Shown here in pieces: positions 49,430 through 61,586 of a DNA stretch of 64,000 nt. The stretch is from NCBI GenBank assembly GCA_963978895.1, contig OZ022247.1, forward strand, positions 14,268,312-14,332,311, written 5' to 3'. Made by a program: the position numbers and the translations under genes. Position 1 is the first letter of the stretch; each line of letters opens with the position of its first letter. This stretch comes from Erpobdella octoculata (Eukaryota; Annelida; Clitellata; Hirudinida; Erpobdellidae). Under the pieces are notes generated by a model. That model was not told the origin of the DNA and made no database searches. It was given only the letters and a program-made list of their open reading frames with translations.

Positions 49430-50575
49430 CTAGCGGGGTTACCCGGCGTTGCCCGGGGTTTTTAGAGGTTTTTCTAATGTTTGTCTCTCTCGCTCCCGTT
49501 TCCTTCTCCACTTTCCCGTTTTCGTCGCGTTCCCGGTCGCTTTTCCGCTCTCGGTCGTTTTCCAGCTCCCGGTCGCTTTCCCGCTCAGAAGTTTTGTTAA
49601 AGATTTTCTCTCTTGCTCGCGTTTCCTTCCAAGCTTGCTCTCCCGATTCCAGTCGCTTTCCGCGTTCCCGGTCGCTTTCCCGTTCCCGGTCGCTTTCCCG
49701 TTCCCGGTCGCTTTCCCGTTCCCGGTCGCTTTCCCGTTCCCGGTCGCTTTCCCGTTCCCGCTCACGCTTGCTCTCCCGTTCCCGGTCATGCTTGCTCTCC
49801 CATTCCCGGTCACGGTTGCTCTCCCGTTCCCGTTCACGCTCATTTTCTCTTTTCCATTCTTTCATAACTTCTGGTAGCCTATAACACGTAAAATAAATTT
49901 GCTAAGACTATATATATATATATATATGAATGTTTGTGGGTTTGTTTGTCTATTATAGAAACGGGAAAGCGACCCGGAACGGAAAATTAAGCGTGAGCGG
50001 GAATGGGAGAGCAAACGTGAGCGGGAACGGGACAGCGACCGGGAACGGGAAAACGACCGGAAGCGGGAAAGCGACAGGGAACGGGAAAGCGACCGGGAGC
50101 GGGAAAGCGACCGGGAGCGGGAAAGCGACCGGGAGCGGGAAAGCGACCGGCAGCGGGAAAACGACCGAAAACGGGGAAGCGAACAGGAGTGGGAAAGGAA
50201 ACGGGAGAGAAAGAGACAAACATTAGAAAAACCTCTAAAAAACCCGGGCAACGCCGGGTATCTCCGCTAGTACATATATAAACACACACACAGACACACA
50301 TACATGCACATACACATACATACATACACACATACATACGCACATACATATATATATATATATATATATAGTTCCCGCTCGCTCACCAGCTCCGCTCCGC
50401 TCATTTTGTGACGGATTTCAAAATTTTTTCTCTATATTTGATTCCCCTTGACTCTCAAGGTTGTGTGAAAATTTCATTACGATCGGATGAATGGTGTAGC
50501 AATGCATAAAGGACATGAATATATATATATATACATATATACATATATACAAACATTCATTTTTATATATATAGA
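49430..50575 (-). mobile_element. Helitron copy D, complete mirror-image composite
   Basis: On the minus strand it starts TCTATATATATAAAAATG at 50,575 after A and ends CTAG at 49,430 before T. An inverted inner 3' end (CTAG at 50,267-50,270, with hairpin) faces the other way. The two minisatellite arms flank a (TA)n near 49,910. This is the best reference copy for A, B and C. Confidence 0.9.
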
Positions 50576-50791
50576 TTATTATTTTTTTTTAAATTTGAAG
50601 TGGTTGTCTATAGGCGTAAAGTCTTCTAAACCACTAAAATATAAGTTATCTTATCTTATATCTTATCTTAAACCCCGGGCATTGTACACTCGATTGCTTT
50701 TCGAGATTGATTTTTTTTAAATTATCATAATTTTGTACATTAAAAAAACCAAAAATAACTTAAAAGGCAAAACAACCTTTGCTGGGTCAGC
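50576..50791. other. Short non-coding spacer
   Basis: AT-rich with a TTATCTTATC repeat at 50,645-50,670; no feature assigned. Confidence 0.5.
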
Positions 50792-51467
50792 GAGTATATA
50801 TAAAAAAATTAGATTATGTTGGTATGTCCGGATGTCTTTTATGCATTTACTACACCATTCATCCGATCCTAATGCAATTTTTACACAAGCTTGGGAGTCC
50901 ATCGAAAAGGTTTTTATGAAATTTTTTTAAATCGGTCGCAAAATGAGCGGAGCAGGAGAGCGAACGGAAAGGGGAACTGCAAAATGAGCGGTAGCAAAAA
51001 ACAAGCGGGAACCGAAAAGCAAACGAAAGCGAAAGAACGACAGGGAAAGGAAAAACGTCTTGTCGTAGTGCCGGTAAAGCGACCGGGAACGGGAGGGCAA
51101 GCGGGAGTGGAAAGGCGACCGGGAGCGGGAAAGACACAGAAAGCGTTAAAACAACAGGGAGCGGAAAAACGACCGAAAGCGGGAAAACGCCCGAAAGCGG
51201 GAGAGCGAACGAAAGCGGGAAAACGACCGAAAGCGGGAAAGCGACCGAAAACGGGAAAGGGACCGGGAGCGGGAAAGCGTCCGGGAGCGGGAAAGCGTCC
51301 GGGAGCGGGAAAGCGTCCGGGAGCGGGAAAGCGTCCGGGAGCGAAAAAACGTACGGAAGCGGGAAAGAGACCTGGAGCGGGAAAGCCAGCGGGGAAGGAA
51401 TCTGGAGCGAGAGAAAAACGACAGAAAAACCTCTAAAATCCCCGGGCAACGCCGGGTACCCCGCTAG
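50792..51467 (+). mobile_element. Helitron copy L, diverged
   Basis: A 5' block with ATTCATCCGATCC and CACAAGCTTGGGAG is followed by a minisatellite arm with GGGAAAGCGTCCGGGAGC units and the hairpin CCCCGGGCAACGCCGGGTACC before CTAG (51,464-51,467). It is more diverged from copies A-D than they are from each other. Single arm, no mirror structure. Confidence 0.8.
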
Positions 51468-51993
51468 TTTAATATATAGCTAATATCATTGCCACTGTTC
51501 TTTATTTTATGTAGAACTCGATTTATAACTCTAAACTAAATAAACATTAATTCTGAGTTGATAAAAGTCAAATGCTAATCTAATTTTCTTTAAATAAATT
51601 TGGTTATCGTTGAAAAATTCAGCATTCAAAAATGCAAAAATATCAAAACACTGGAATTTAACGACCAATTATCAAATAGTCGAATAGTGCAAAAAAATTC
51701 AGCATTATATATAGTTTAAAATAAGATTTTGACAAGTAAATATTATGCCCGAAAACTTGTTTCGATTTTAAAAGTTACCTAAATATTAAAATTTAGCAAG
51801 TCCCGTGGTTAACTCCGCCTTGCATTTGCAAGCCAGTCCCAAGCCTGGAGAAAGTAGGAGGGAAAAGTTAAAAAGAACAAATTATGATCCACGACAGGAA
51901 GTACTTAGGTGCTTCCTACATACAGCCATTTCAGTCTTAAAACACTTGGTGTAAAGGACTATAAACTATTATAAAAAAAAAAAAAAAAAAAAA
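51468..51993. other. Non-coding AT-rich stretch
   Basis: No gene or transposon core seen. TTAGCAAGTCCCGTGGTTAA near 51,791 resembles a decayed Helitron I 3' end. A run of about 22 A residues lies at 51,973-51,993. Confidence 0.45.
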
Positions 51994-52335
51994 AGTCCCG
52001 TGGCGGCTTCGCATGCTTAAAATTAGAAAATTTGAACAATGCATCATAGAGCTTTGCAGGGTTTTTTGAAACTTGGTCCGGCTCATTTCATAACAGAAAA
52101 TTTTATGCCCGGCGCGTTTCATAGGCACAAACTTCTATGCCCGAACCGGCCATTTTTCTTCAGCACAAAAGTCGAGGCCCGGCAAATTTTATAGGCACAA
52201 AAGTTGAGGTCCGGTCCGTGCTGAGCTGGACAGAGCCGATTTTAACGGACACGAATCCTCAAAGCCCGGAAACCAAATTTTTAAAAAATGGCGAAACCCA
52301 TTTATTTTTTTATTTTTTAAGAAGAATCTAGAGAT
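51994..52335 (-). mobile_element. Helitron I-family fragment
   Basis: GTGGCGGCTTCGCATGCTTA, several GGCCCG-like blocks and GGAAACCAAATTTTTAAAAA correspond to the 3' half of Helitron I. It is joined to the PLE fragment near 52,336; no 5' end remains. Confidence 0.65.
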
Positions 52336-52840
52336 TGAGTTTTAACACTTTAACATTTTAAGTTTGTGAGTTTTTAAGCAAACAATCATTTTTTTCTACA
52401 CCAATTTTATTTAGAATTATGGATTTTTTCCGTGCATCACACCTTTCTATTGCTTTATTGATGTTTTGTTCGATGAGCTGTTTATGCTCATTATCAAAAA
52501 TATCAGAACATAGTATACCTTTTTCATTAAGCAATTTGACGTTCAACTTGATGAATTCAATTTGGGCATTGTTCAATTCTTCTTCAATGGCATGTCAAGC
52601 CATCGAGAAGGTATCATTGTAGTTTGAGCGCTGGTATCTATTCTTTAAATAACTAGGAATCAGATTTTCAAGAATATAACGGCCCATTTCTTATTGCAAC
52701 ACTTTTGAATCAAATTCGTCAGCTGTCTCCATTCTTTTCTTATGTTCAAAACAGTACAAACATTTTCAAAATCTTTATTTAAATGAGTAGACCGGCCGGT
52801 TTCGGCATTCGCCATCATCGGTACTCAACTGTTTAACATC

Positions 52841-52842
<2 letters not shown>
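52336..52842 (-). mobile_element. PLE terminal module 6 with extended N-terminal region
   Basis: The minus-strand frame from the AUG inside HHR6 reads MANAETGRSTHLNKDFENV, then NKKWAVIF and, after a frameshift, ENLIPSYLKNRYQRS and a Lys/Glu-rich helical segment (to 52,358). It therefore continues past the point where the other modules run into (TA)n. RT is absent. Confidence 0.72.
52785..52826 (-). ncRNA. Hammerhead ribozyme motif HHR6 (core variant)
   Basis: Helix I GAGUA/UACUC, core CCGAUGA (52,821-52,815; C in place of the invariant U), helix II GGC/GCC, GAAA, helix III ACCG/CGGU closed by GC, cleavage after GUC. The core substitution should strongly reduce or abolish cleavage. Confidence 0.75.

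Positions 52843-52908
<66 letters not shown>
52843..52908. repeat. (TA)n microsatellite
   Basis: TA runs interrupted once (TTATAT), immediately upstream of PLE module 6. Confidence 0.92.
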
Positions 52909-52912
<4 letters not shown>

Positions 52913-52919
52913 TTTACGA

Positions 52920-54050
52920 GCCACATATATCAGATACTTGGATGGCTTACAATCCACCACGAAATAACGCAAATATAAATGTCTCAACTTCAGACTCGAA
53001 CCCACGACTGTTGGATCGGCAACACCGCCTCGCATCATGCCAACTACCTTACCATCTGCGCCACTTCCACCGCAATAAGTTGCAGTGTTGTTCGGTAACG
53101 AAGTAAAAGTAACGCGTTACTTTAATTAAGTACATCAGGCGTACATTTTGCCTGTAACGGAGTACAGATTATTTTCAGTACTTTTTACTTGTAACGAAGT
53201 AATATTTTCGGACTTACTTTTACTTCGTTACTTTTCCAGGACAAACCGTTACAAAGTACTGTAAAAAATTAATAAAACGACATAAAGTCTAAATCGATGT
53301 TGTATTAATTATCTATGATTATTAACGTATGCATTTTCGAACCCGATTTTACTTTTATGTTAGTAGTTAGTAGCTTGTGGGTGGAGCTAAGATTTTCGCG
53401 GTCATACTTGTTTTGGTGTACGAGATTACCTACTATGGAATCTTCCAAAGGAGCGAACGTGAACAGTGGTGGCGATGATAGGCGCGTAACAACAATGAAC
53501 TTAATAAAGAACGCCCATGGCCATATTTAGTTAAAATGTTCAGATTTCTAAAACGTTCAGGTTCACATGCTTGCTGGGCAAACCTAAAGTAAAGTAATTA
53601 TGTGTTTAGCATTCCACAAGTCTCCGTCAAACTTGAAGAAACACGTGATACGCGTGCATCCAGCGCATGTATCGAAATACGAAAAATTGACAAAAAGGCA
53701 CGTAAAAATAGATTTTTTTCATTAGTTTGCGTGTTACCAATTAGTTTATTAGTTTTATCAACGCAGTAGCGTTTGAAAGACTATGGAATTATGATAAAAT
53801 AAAGTTAGATGATTGACGAATAACCATTACAAAAAGCGGCTTCGGTACTTTTACTTTTTACTTTAAAAGTAACTTTAATGTGCTGTTACTTTTTACTTTT
53901 ACTTAAGTACATTTTTTAGCAAATACTTTTACTTTTACTTAAGTAACTTTTTGAGGCGTTACTTGTACTTTTACTTAAGTACTGAAACACAGTACTTTTT
54001 CCAACACTGATAAGTTGTACGGAATGTAAGCCGTACAACTTATATATACT
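52920..54050 (-). mobile_element. tRNA-derived SINE split by a hAT element
   Basis: The minus-strand head has GTGGCGCAGATGGTAAGG (A-box region), GCGAGGCGGTGTTGCCG and GTGGGTTCGAGTC (B box), the same family as 46,792-47,299. The hAT element at 53,083-54,009 is inserted just upstream of the head. Confidence 0.7.
53083..54009. mobile_element. Non-autonomous hAT element with 8-bp target duplication
   Basis: Ends are CAGTGTTG...CAACACTG with subterminal repeats of AAGTAAAAGTAAC type. The 8-bp duplication ATAAGTTG flanks it exactly (53,075-53,082 and 54,010-54,017). A relic BED-type zinc finger (SPSNLKKHVIRVHPAHV, 53,625-53,675) remains; the catalytic domain is gone. Length 927 bp. Confidence 0.92.
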
Positions 54051-54099
54051 ATAAAATAAATTAACATGTCATTCTTGAAAAATAAATATTATTATTTTG

Positions 54100-54619
<520 letters not shown>

Positions 54620-54706
54620 AATGGGATGAGTCGGATAATTGTGAAGATAATTAAAATAATGTGAAGACTAAAAAGTATAAAATTAAAATAAATAAATAAA
54701 CTTTTT

Positions 54707-54815
54707 AAAAACTAGTCTTATGATAAGACTAGGGTGCTCGCTAAGTTATACAGATCTGTTTATTAAATTCAAACTGAGCACCCTAGTCATAAGACTAGGG
54801 TGCTCAGTTTAGTTT
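54707..54815. repeat. Three copies of a 13-mer forming an inverted repeat
   Basis: GACTAGGGTGCTC occurs at about 54,726 and 54,792 in direct orientation and as GAGCACCCTAGTC at about 54,776, giving a stem that could pair with either direct copy. AAACTAGTCTTATGATAAG precedes it. Confidence 0.8.
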
Positions 54816-54837
54816 TTTTTTTAATTTTATTTATTTT

Positions 54838-55048
54838 TATTCAACACAAACTTTGATTTTAAATACACTCGATTTAGAAATACGAAAGATGTTCAAATTA
54901 AGTTGTTATTTAATTGAATCATGTAATGTCATCGAATATAAAGCTATGCTGAAAGTTTCATCTTCCTAGCAAGTCAAAAAGCTTGTTAAGTTTTACTTTC
55001 AAGATTTGCGTACAGAAAAAGCCACACACACACACACACACAAACAGG
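54838..55048. repeat. Dispersed repeat R1, copy 1
   Basis: About 210 bp (CAACACAAACTTTGATTTTA to a CACA-rich end and CAGGGATTGTAACCT), closely matching 60,306-60,510. Non-coding; element class unknown. Confidence 0.8.
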
Positions 55049-55084
55049 GATTGTAACCTAAATACAAGTTTGTAAATAGTGAAA

Positions 55085-55455
55085 CATGTGTTTTTATTTT
55101 TCAAATAGAATTTGAATTCTAAATTTCACATTTGTTGCATTTGTAGTTTTTGAGTGGCAGATATTCTAAAAACATAACAATATTTTACACCCCATATTTG
55201 AGGTCCCGGAAACCAAATACAAAAAATGATGAAGCTCGATTTTTTTTTATTTCTTAAAGAGAATCTCGATAAAAAATTTAAAACTTCATCATATGCGTTT
55301 TTTGATCCAAAAAACGTTTCTCTTCCTGTTTTATCTCCTCAAGAGCAAAATGTAAAAACCATTTTTAATTGGGTGCTTACGCTATAAAAGTAATATAAGT
55401 TCCAAATTTCACGTTCCTAAGTTGACGCGTTTTATCAGTCAATCAGGACATGCTC

Positions 55456-55542
<87 letters not shown>
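55085..55542 (-). mobile_element. Helitron I-family copy K, 5' part
   Basis: On the minus strand it starts TCTATATATA at 55,542 with an expanded (TA)n (55,461-55,540), then GGAGCATGTCCTGATTGACT and GGAACGTGAAATTTGG, and one internal tandem unit with GGAAACCAAAT. The CTGA repeat is short here, and the 3' CTAG end is missing. Confidence 0.78.
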
Positions 55543-55651
55543 TGAAAAACATTTTTTATTTGAGTTTTATAAATATGTTTAAATTATTTTATTTTAAGAT
55601 GTGTTTTGATTTTGTGTTTTCATTTTCATAAATTCCACCGGCCACCAAAAG

Positions 55652-56662
55652 ACTCCAAAACAACACTGCACTACTAGAAACGCCTGGACAACCGTCGCCA
55701 TAGTTCTAACGACTGCCGCAATTTCGCAAACCGGAAGATTTTATGAAAACATTTATTCGCCCGTTCAAGTGGAATCAAAAGTGAAACCGGGTGTAAAATT
55801 CCTGGGCTGTTCGGAAGAGTTTGCACCGTTTGCAGAAGCCGGTGGTGCACTTTACTTCTATGTTTATTACTGGTTTAGAATATTTTTCATTCACCTCATA
55901 CCATGTTCATTACTCATCGTTCTGAACGCAATCCTTGTGAAAACAATGAACGAAGCAAGCAGACGACGTCGCACACTGCTCGGACGCCATCAGCAGAAGT
56001 CGTCGTCGTCGGCAGCAGTCGCCGATGCGTCAACTACAAACAAAACGTCAGTAGACTCGCGCAGGTCACTCGCCGAATATCGCAAACTCATTGAAACCAA
56101 CAAAGCAACTCTAATGATGGTTTGTGTCGTTGGAGTGTGTCTTATCGTTGAACTTCCGTTGGCCATCTTGTTTTTTATTGTCATCGTGCAGAACCACATC
56201 GAAGCTTCCATATTAAATGAAGAAAGTGAAAAAATAGCTTCCATCTTCATAAACCTTGCTATCTTGTCCAGTTATCAACTCAACTTTTTTATATACTGCG
56301 CCATGAGCAGACAGTTCCGAACAACATTCAAAGACCTTTTCTGTGGATTTCAAAACTCAAACTGTCATCGTATTCGTTCCACAATAAATTGCAAGCTTTG
56401 TCGCTGCATTAATGGCTTGAGCAATCCTGGCGAGCTATCTAAACGAAACAGAGATGTGGATAATTGCACAAGAAAGGTTGACAGGATTAACAAAAGCGGC
56501 AGAAATGTTAAATCTTTTGACACAGGAAGACGTCAAGAAAACATTAAGAAGATCATGACGTTGTCTGCTGACGTCTCAAAGGCAGTTGAAGGAATTGATA
56601 ACAATGCTGCACGTGATGATAACATAATTGAAATTTCTCCATCAATGTTGACAGTGTTTTAA
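55652..56662 (+). CDS. Sex-peptide/myoinhibitory-peptide-type GPCR, exon 2
   Basis: Adds residues 161-496. TM4 lies at about 172-187 (AWTTVAIVLTTAAISQTGRF), an extracellular loop with Cys213 pairs with Cys122, and TM5 is at about 229-257. A Ser/Arg-rich third intracellular loop (RRRRTLLG..SSSSAAV) is followed by TM6 (about 311-339, with VELPLAIL) and TM7 (about 358-376, SSYQLNFFIYCAMSRQF), where LNFFIY replaces NPxxY as in the sex-peptide receptor family. The C-tail is long (about 120 residues) with Cys-rich and Asn/Lys-rich parts. There is no internal stop, so with exon 1 the gene appears intact (496 aa). The peptide ligand is an inference from family membership. Confidence 0.87.
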   Translation, partial: TPKQHCTTRNAWTTVAIVLTTAAISQTGRFYENIYSPVQVESKVKPGVKFLGCSEEFAPFAEAGGALYFYVYYWFRIFFIHLIPCSLLIVLNAILVKTMNEASRRRRTLLGRHQQKSSSSAAVADASTTNKTSVDSRRSLAEYRKLIETNKATLMMVCVVGVCLIVELPLAILFFIVIVQNHIEASILNEESEKIASIFINLAILSSYQLNFFIYCAMSRQFRTTFKDLFCGFQNSNCHRIRSTINCKLCRCINGLSNPGELSKRNRDVDNCTRKVDRINKSGRNVKSFDTGRRQENIKKIMTLSADVSKAVEGIDNNAARDDNIIEISPSMLTVF

Positions 56663-57119
56663 GTTATTAAAGTTTCCAGTATTGCGATGTGCGTGAAAAC
56701 TGCGATTTATATAATTTAAACAGACAGAAACAAAATAATTTTGAATATTTTTAAAATTAAAAAAACAATTACGATTGTTCATTTGTTTTGAAAATAGACT
56801 GAACATAGAATTCATGAATTTAATACGTAAATTGAAGAAAATCATCATAAATTGCAAACGATGAAGGTGCCGAGAAAATCAACAAAATGTACTTGGATGA
56901 CAACAGATGGAAAAAATTAAAAATATTTATCAAAGAAATCGAAATTAAATAATAAACATGAAATGGCCAATAAAAACGACAACAGCATAATTGCACAGAT
57001 GAAATATTATGACACTTCATTAGAACTTATTTGGCTGTAAAATAAAAAAAAGAATTTCTTAAGATATGATTATTAAACAATGGCAAACACAAAGTTGAAG
57101 GTGATCTATACGCACAAGA
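56663..57119 (+). other. GPCR 3' untranslated/flanking region
   Basis: Non-coding AT-rich sequence. An AATAAA-like hexamer occurs near 56,951 (AATAAA in TTAAATAATAAACATG), but no polyadenylation site can be assigned. Confidence 0.45.
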
Positions 57120-57530
<411 letters not shown>

Positions 57531-59372
57531 TAAATATTTGCTTTTTTATCTGCACATTTTGAAAATCTTTGGTGTTCTTGAAAAATTACAAATGTGGTAT
57601 TTATTAAAAATAGACTAACCACTACACATACCTGCATACTGCGGGTGTGAGAATTTTCATAGTATCTTATCAACACCTTATCAACGTAATATAAGCAACA
57701 CTGAATTTCCTATTTGTTAAATACTTTTATTTAATTTCACTCGTTACAGCTTTTTCGGACGCCATCCACAGAGGTCGTTGTCGAACCAAATCAAATCAAA
57801 CTTACTCGAACATGTTTTAGGTTCGATGCTTTCAAGCAAGAAGTTTTGGGTTCAAATTCATGCTGAATCTTCTTCGTTTTCAGCATATTTTTAAAACTTG
57901 TTTCTAAAAAGAAAACGAAGCTTAATGTCACACTTTAGCCGGCTGACTGGCTGGTGAGGAAAATAAACCCAAAAACTAGAGGCCGTAGAGAATTTGGAAT
58001 TTTTGCATTATAATTGTGCAAAAAGTTATTTCGAATATTAGTTAGTTTAATTGTTTTCAATTGCGATTACTTCTTTCTGCTGTGAGACTGTAGTGCAGTT
58101 AGGTTCTTGTATCGTACCTCTGCAAAAGATTTTCGATTCACTTTTGTCACACAATTAACTTAAAATAAATTAAAATTTCATAAATTTTATTCTATTTGGC
58201 TAATTGTTGGTTGTAATAAAATAAAAGCATTTAAGCAATTATTTATGATTATTTGTTTTTAATTATATTTTTTGTAATTTTGATATTTATTTTTTTAACA
58301 ACCCAGCGTGTTTTTTTAAACTAAATTTAAGTTTTTAATTTAATTTAATTTTAAAACAGCTTAAAATGTTTTAGTAGTAAAAAGGCTCCCGTGCATTTTC
58401 TTGCTGTCAAGATAGACATGTGAGTCCATCCTTCTGCATCATAATGCATCTAAATTATTAAATCACTAGAGATAGCTCGTCAAAATGACGGATTTTTTAA
58501 AATCTTATTATATACTATTTTTCGATTGCAGTGCCAATTCTTCTGATCTTCGGGACTGACATTGTACAATTGCGTAATAACTTTTATTGCACGCCAGCGC
58601 GCACTTGCTAACATACAAATACAGACATAGGAAAGTGTGTATGTTGATGCGTTTGTGTCCAGTATTCAGTATGAGACTTACCTGTTAGTTATTGTGAAAA
58701 CAATAGACATGTATGTGTGTGAAAGCTAACTTGTTGATGATTAGGTAGAATCAAAGAAACAGTGTTGGTGTTATTTTATAATTTTATAATTATGTAACCT
58801 GGATTTAAAAAAAACAGGTGCTGCGTCGATCAAACTTTAGTAATAGTAAAAATATTAGCCACAGCTGCCCATGATGCTATTTTTACCGACCCGACAGTCC
58901 TGTCCCGATCAGTATCCGATAAACCGTAAACAGACATCTGTAATAATAACACAAAATATAGACTTTCAGTAAAATCCATGTTTTTGATGTCTATAATAAA
59001 ATACGGTTAAAATCAAATTATGCTTCTATAACAAAATTTCAACTATTTTTAATTATAAAAATTTGGCTCTACCCGACCCGACCCAAATTTTTAAAGTTGG
59101 GTTGGTCAATAGCTGGTCATTTATCAGTCCATCTTCATTACATACAAAATACACAACTTTAAAAATTTTCAACACACGAGTGCTCTCTATAAATGTTCTA
59201 CTACTACTACTACTACATATAAATTCACAGTGTTTATATTATTAATTAACTCGATAGCAGCTAAACAAATTTGGTTATTTGTGTCGAAAAAAGAGTTTTT
59301 GTATAGATTCTGTTTACCTCGGCAGCCACAAATGTATTGTTGTTTCGTGCCGTGAAAAAATGTTTAGAGCGA
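57531..59372. other. Non-coding region, no gene seen
   Basis: AT-rich without convincing coding frames. A C-rich patch near 58,880 and 59,070 (CCCGACCCGACCC) resembles Helitron I-type GGCCCG sequence but is too short to assign. Confidence 0.5.
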
Positions 59373-59446
59373 GGACGCTGGTGGTGATGCGGTAAAGCGT
59401 TTGCCTGTTGGCCTAAAGGTCGGCAGTTCGAATCTCACCAGCGTCC
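59373..59446 (+). repeat. tRNA-like SINE head
   Basis: GGACGCT and AGCGTCC form a 7-bp acceptor-like stem. GGTCGGCAGTTCGAATC is B-box-like and TGGTGATGCGG is a weak A box. It shares the head with the SINE at 18,753. The T-stem is mismatched, so I call a SINE head rather than a functional tRNA. The following ~100 bp to about 59,545 is probably its body. Confidence 0.65.
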
Positions 59447-59546
59447 GTAGGGGTGTGGGGAGGCGCGCACCATAAACAACTGCCTCTAATTGTTATAGTG
59501 GTCGTCACACAGGTTTCAGTCTTCTTAACCACTCTAAACCGTGTTA

Positions 59547-60305
59547 ATTTAATAATTTAATTTAAGACCACAAATTTTGATAAAAAAGAGAAATATAAAA
59601 CCAAAATTATAAAATTGAAATTTTTTTAAAAAAACACACTATAGCATGTTTTAACGTAAAATAAAGTAAAAAAATTTGTTTTCTGTCATTGCGTGATTTT
59701 AAAATATAGTTTGAGGAAATACATTTAATGTGGCGTTAAGAAATATTTTTTGAGAATTTTTTTTTGTTCCACTTGTATTTTTTGAAATGTCACAATTGTC
59801 ATTTGATGTAAAAAGCAAAAAATATGACCGGCAAATTTTCAGGTGAGTTCTAAAAAACACTCAGACATTCTTCAGTGCAGTAATTTCAAAAACAGAAGTT
59901 TCAAAATTTTAAGTAAAAACTCAAACTTTGACATTTAATAATTATTTCAGGAATGCTTTTGTGCATTCGTTTTTCTTAACTTAATTAAAACATACAAAAA
60001 TAATTAAATAACAAGACTGAGATACTTTTGATTGAAATATAGTTATCATTTAGGTATATTCAATTGCCTGATTTTTAAATCAATGTAGAAATTATTTAGA
60101 AAAACTATGACATAGCAAATCCTGAACCGAGTGTCGTCATAAATAATCCAGCAGCATGTCAATTTACTGAAAAAACATAAATGGATAGCAGTGAAGGCAA
60201 ACGTCAGTTAAAATTGTATTTAAGCAAAATCTACCTGAATTAACAAATTTTTAGCTAATAATAAAACTTAAACATTTAACAAGTAAAGGGAAAAACGAGT
60301 TTTTC
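59547..60305. other. Non-coding AT-rich region
   Basis: No coding frame, RNA gene or transposon end recognised. Confidence 0.5.
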
Positions 60306-60510
60306 AACACAAACTTTTATTTCAAATACACTCAATTTAGAAATACGAAAGATGTTCAAATTAAGTTTTTTTGCTCTTTTTTATTGTCATCCAATATAAA
60401 GCTATGCTGCAAATTTCATCTTCCTAGTTAGTCAAAAAGCTGGTTAAATTTTACTTGCAAGATTTGCGTACAGATAAAGCCACACACACACAAACAGAGA
60501 TTGTAACCTG
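60306..60510. repeat. Dispersed repeat R1, copy 2
   Basis: Matches 54,838-55,048, sharing TTTAGAAATACGAAAGATGT, TATAAAGCTATGCTG, AGATTTGCGTACAGA and a CACA stretch. The copies differ by a small deletion and scattered substitutions. Confidence 0.8.
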
Positions 60511-61504
60511 AATAGAAGTTTTTAACACATTTTTTTAGAAACATTTTTAAGTGAGGCAGCTGTACGCCTTTGAATACAAACAATTACAACAAATATTGTT
60601 TATTTTTAATGAATTTTATTGTTGTTTTAGGAACGCTCTCCAAAACCAAACCTGACCGTGCACATACTTTTGTTTGACATTTTTCAAATAACACAAAAAA
60701 AACGTTTAAAAATTTTCACAACGGTTGTGCATGAATTTAAAATTCTGGGCCAAAAATCTTTTGTTTCTATGCCTTTTACTAAATGTGAAAACCATTATCC
60801 AAACTGGCAGATCTAGGTGGGGGAATGTAGTTACACTAATTGCAAATTTTCACACTTTCTCCTCCCAAAAAACCTGATGACTGGAAGGGGAATAGTCGTA
60901 GGTTTTTTCTAAAAAAAATCAAAAACTTCAGTCATTTTTGACTTTTTGTTAATATTTGGTTTATAATCTGGTGGGTGCATTTCCCTTATGTCACCTAAAT
61001 CGTCCCTTATGGCAGATATATAAAAATAGGAGAGACCGGGGCTGTATGATACAATTTTAACATATTTTGCAATAAAGTTGTTATTTTTAAAACAATCATA
61101 TCTATAATTTTTGAATGTATTGAACACTCTATTAGTTACATATAAAAACACTTTATTAGTCACATATTGCAACATAAACACCGATTTTTTTCATGAAACA
61201 TTTAATTTGAAAAAATAATTTCTGTTCCCGTGACCGGGGCTGTTTGTTACTCAATGAGAGGTTGAATGTTAGAAATATCAAACAAGCACTTGCAATGAAA
61301 GAAATTTTTGTAAGTAACTACTGTGTTTTATACTTTATTTAAGAGTAAACCCCGAATGTAATGTACATAGCTAAAAGCAACATGTCGACTCGAAAACAAC
61401 AAAGAAGGAAGACGGAAGTACATAGAATAGAAAGAACAATGGCCAATTAACAAAAGATAAAATAAACTGTTCGATTTATAAGCAAAACAAAAACTATATT
61501 CAAC
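60511..61504. other. Non-coding region with a probable copia LTR at its right end
   Basis: On the minus strand TGTTGAATATAG at 61,505 follows a purine-rich AAAATGAGG, a typical copia LTR start, so the 3' LTR probably occupies part of about 61,260-61,505. ACCGGGGCTGT occurs twice (near 61,035 and 61,233). No gene. Confidence 0.45.
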
Positions 61505-61586
61505 ACCTCATTTTGAGCATAAATCGTAACAGTTCTCAGTCTGAGCAATTTTATTCTTAGTAAACTATTTGATTTCACAGAAACAG

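Noticed and set aside
59373..59446. Functional tRNA gene
   Set aside because: The acceptor stem pairs well, but the T-stem and anticodon arm do not, and the same head begins a SINE at 18,753.
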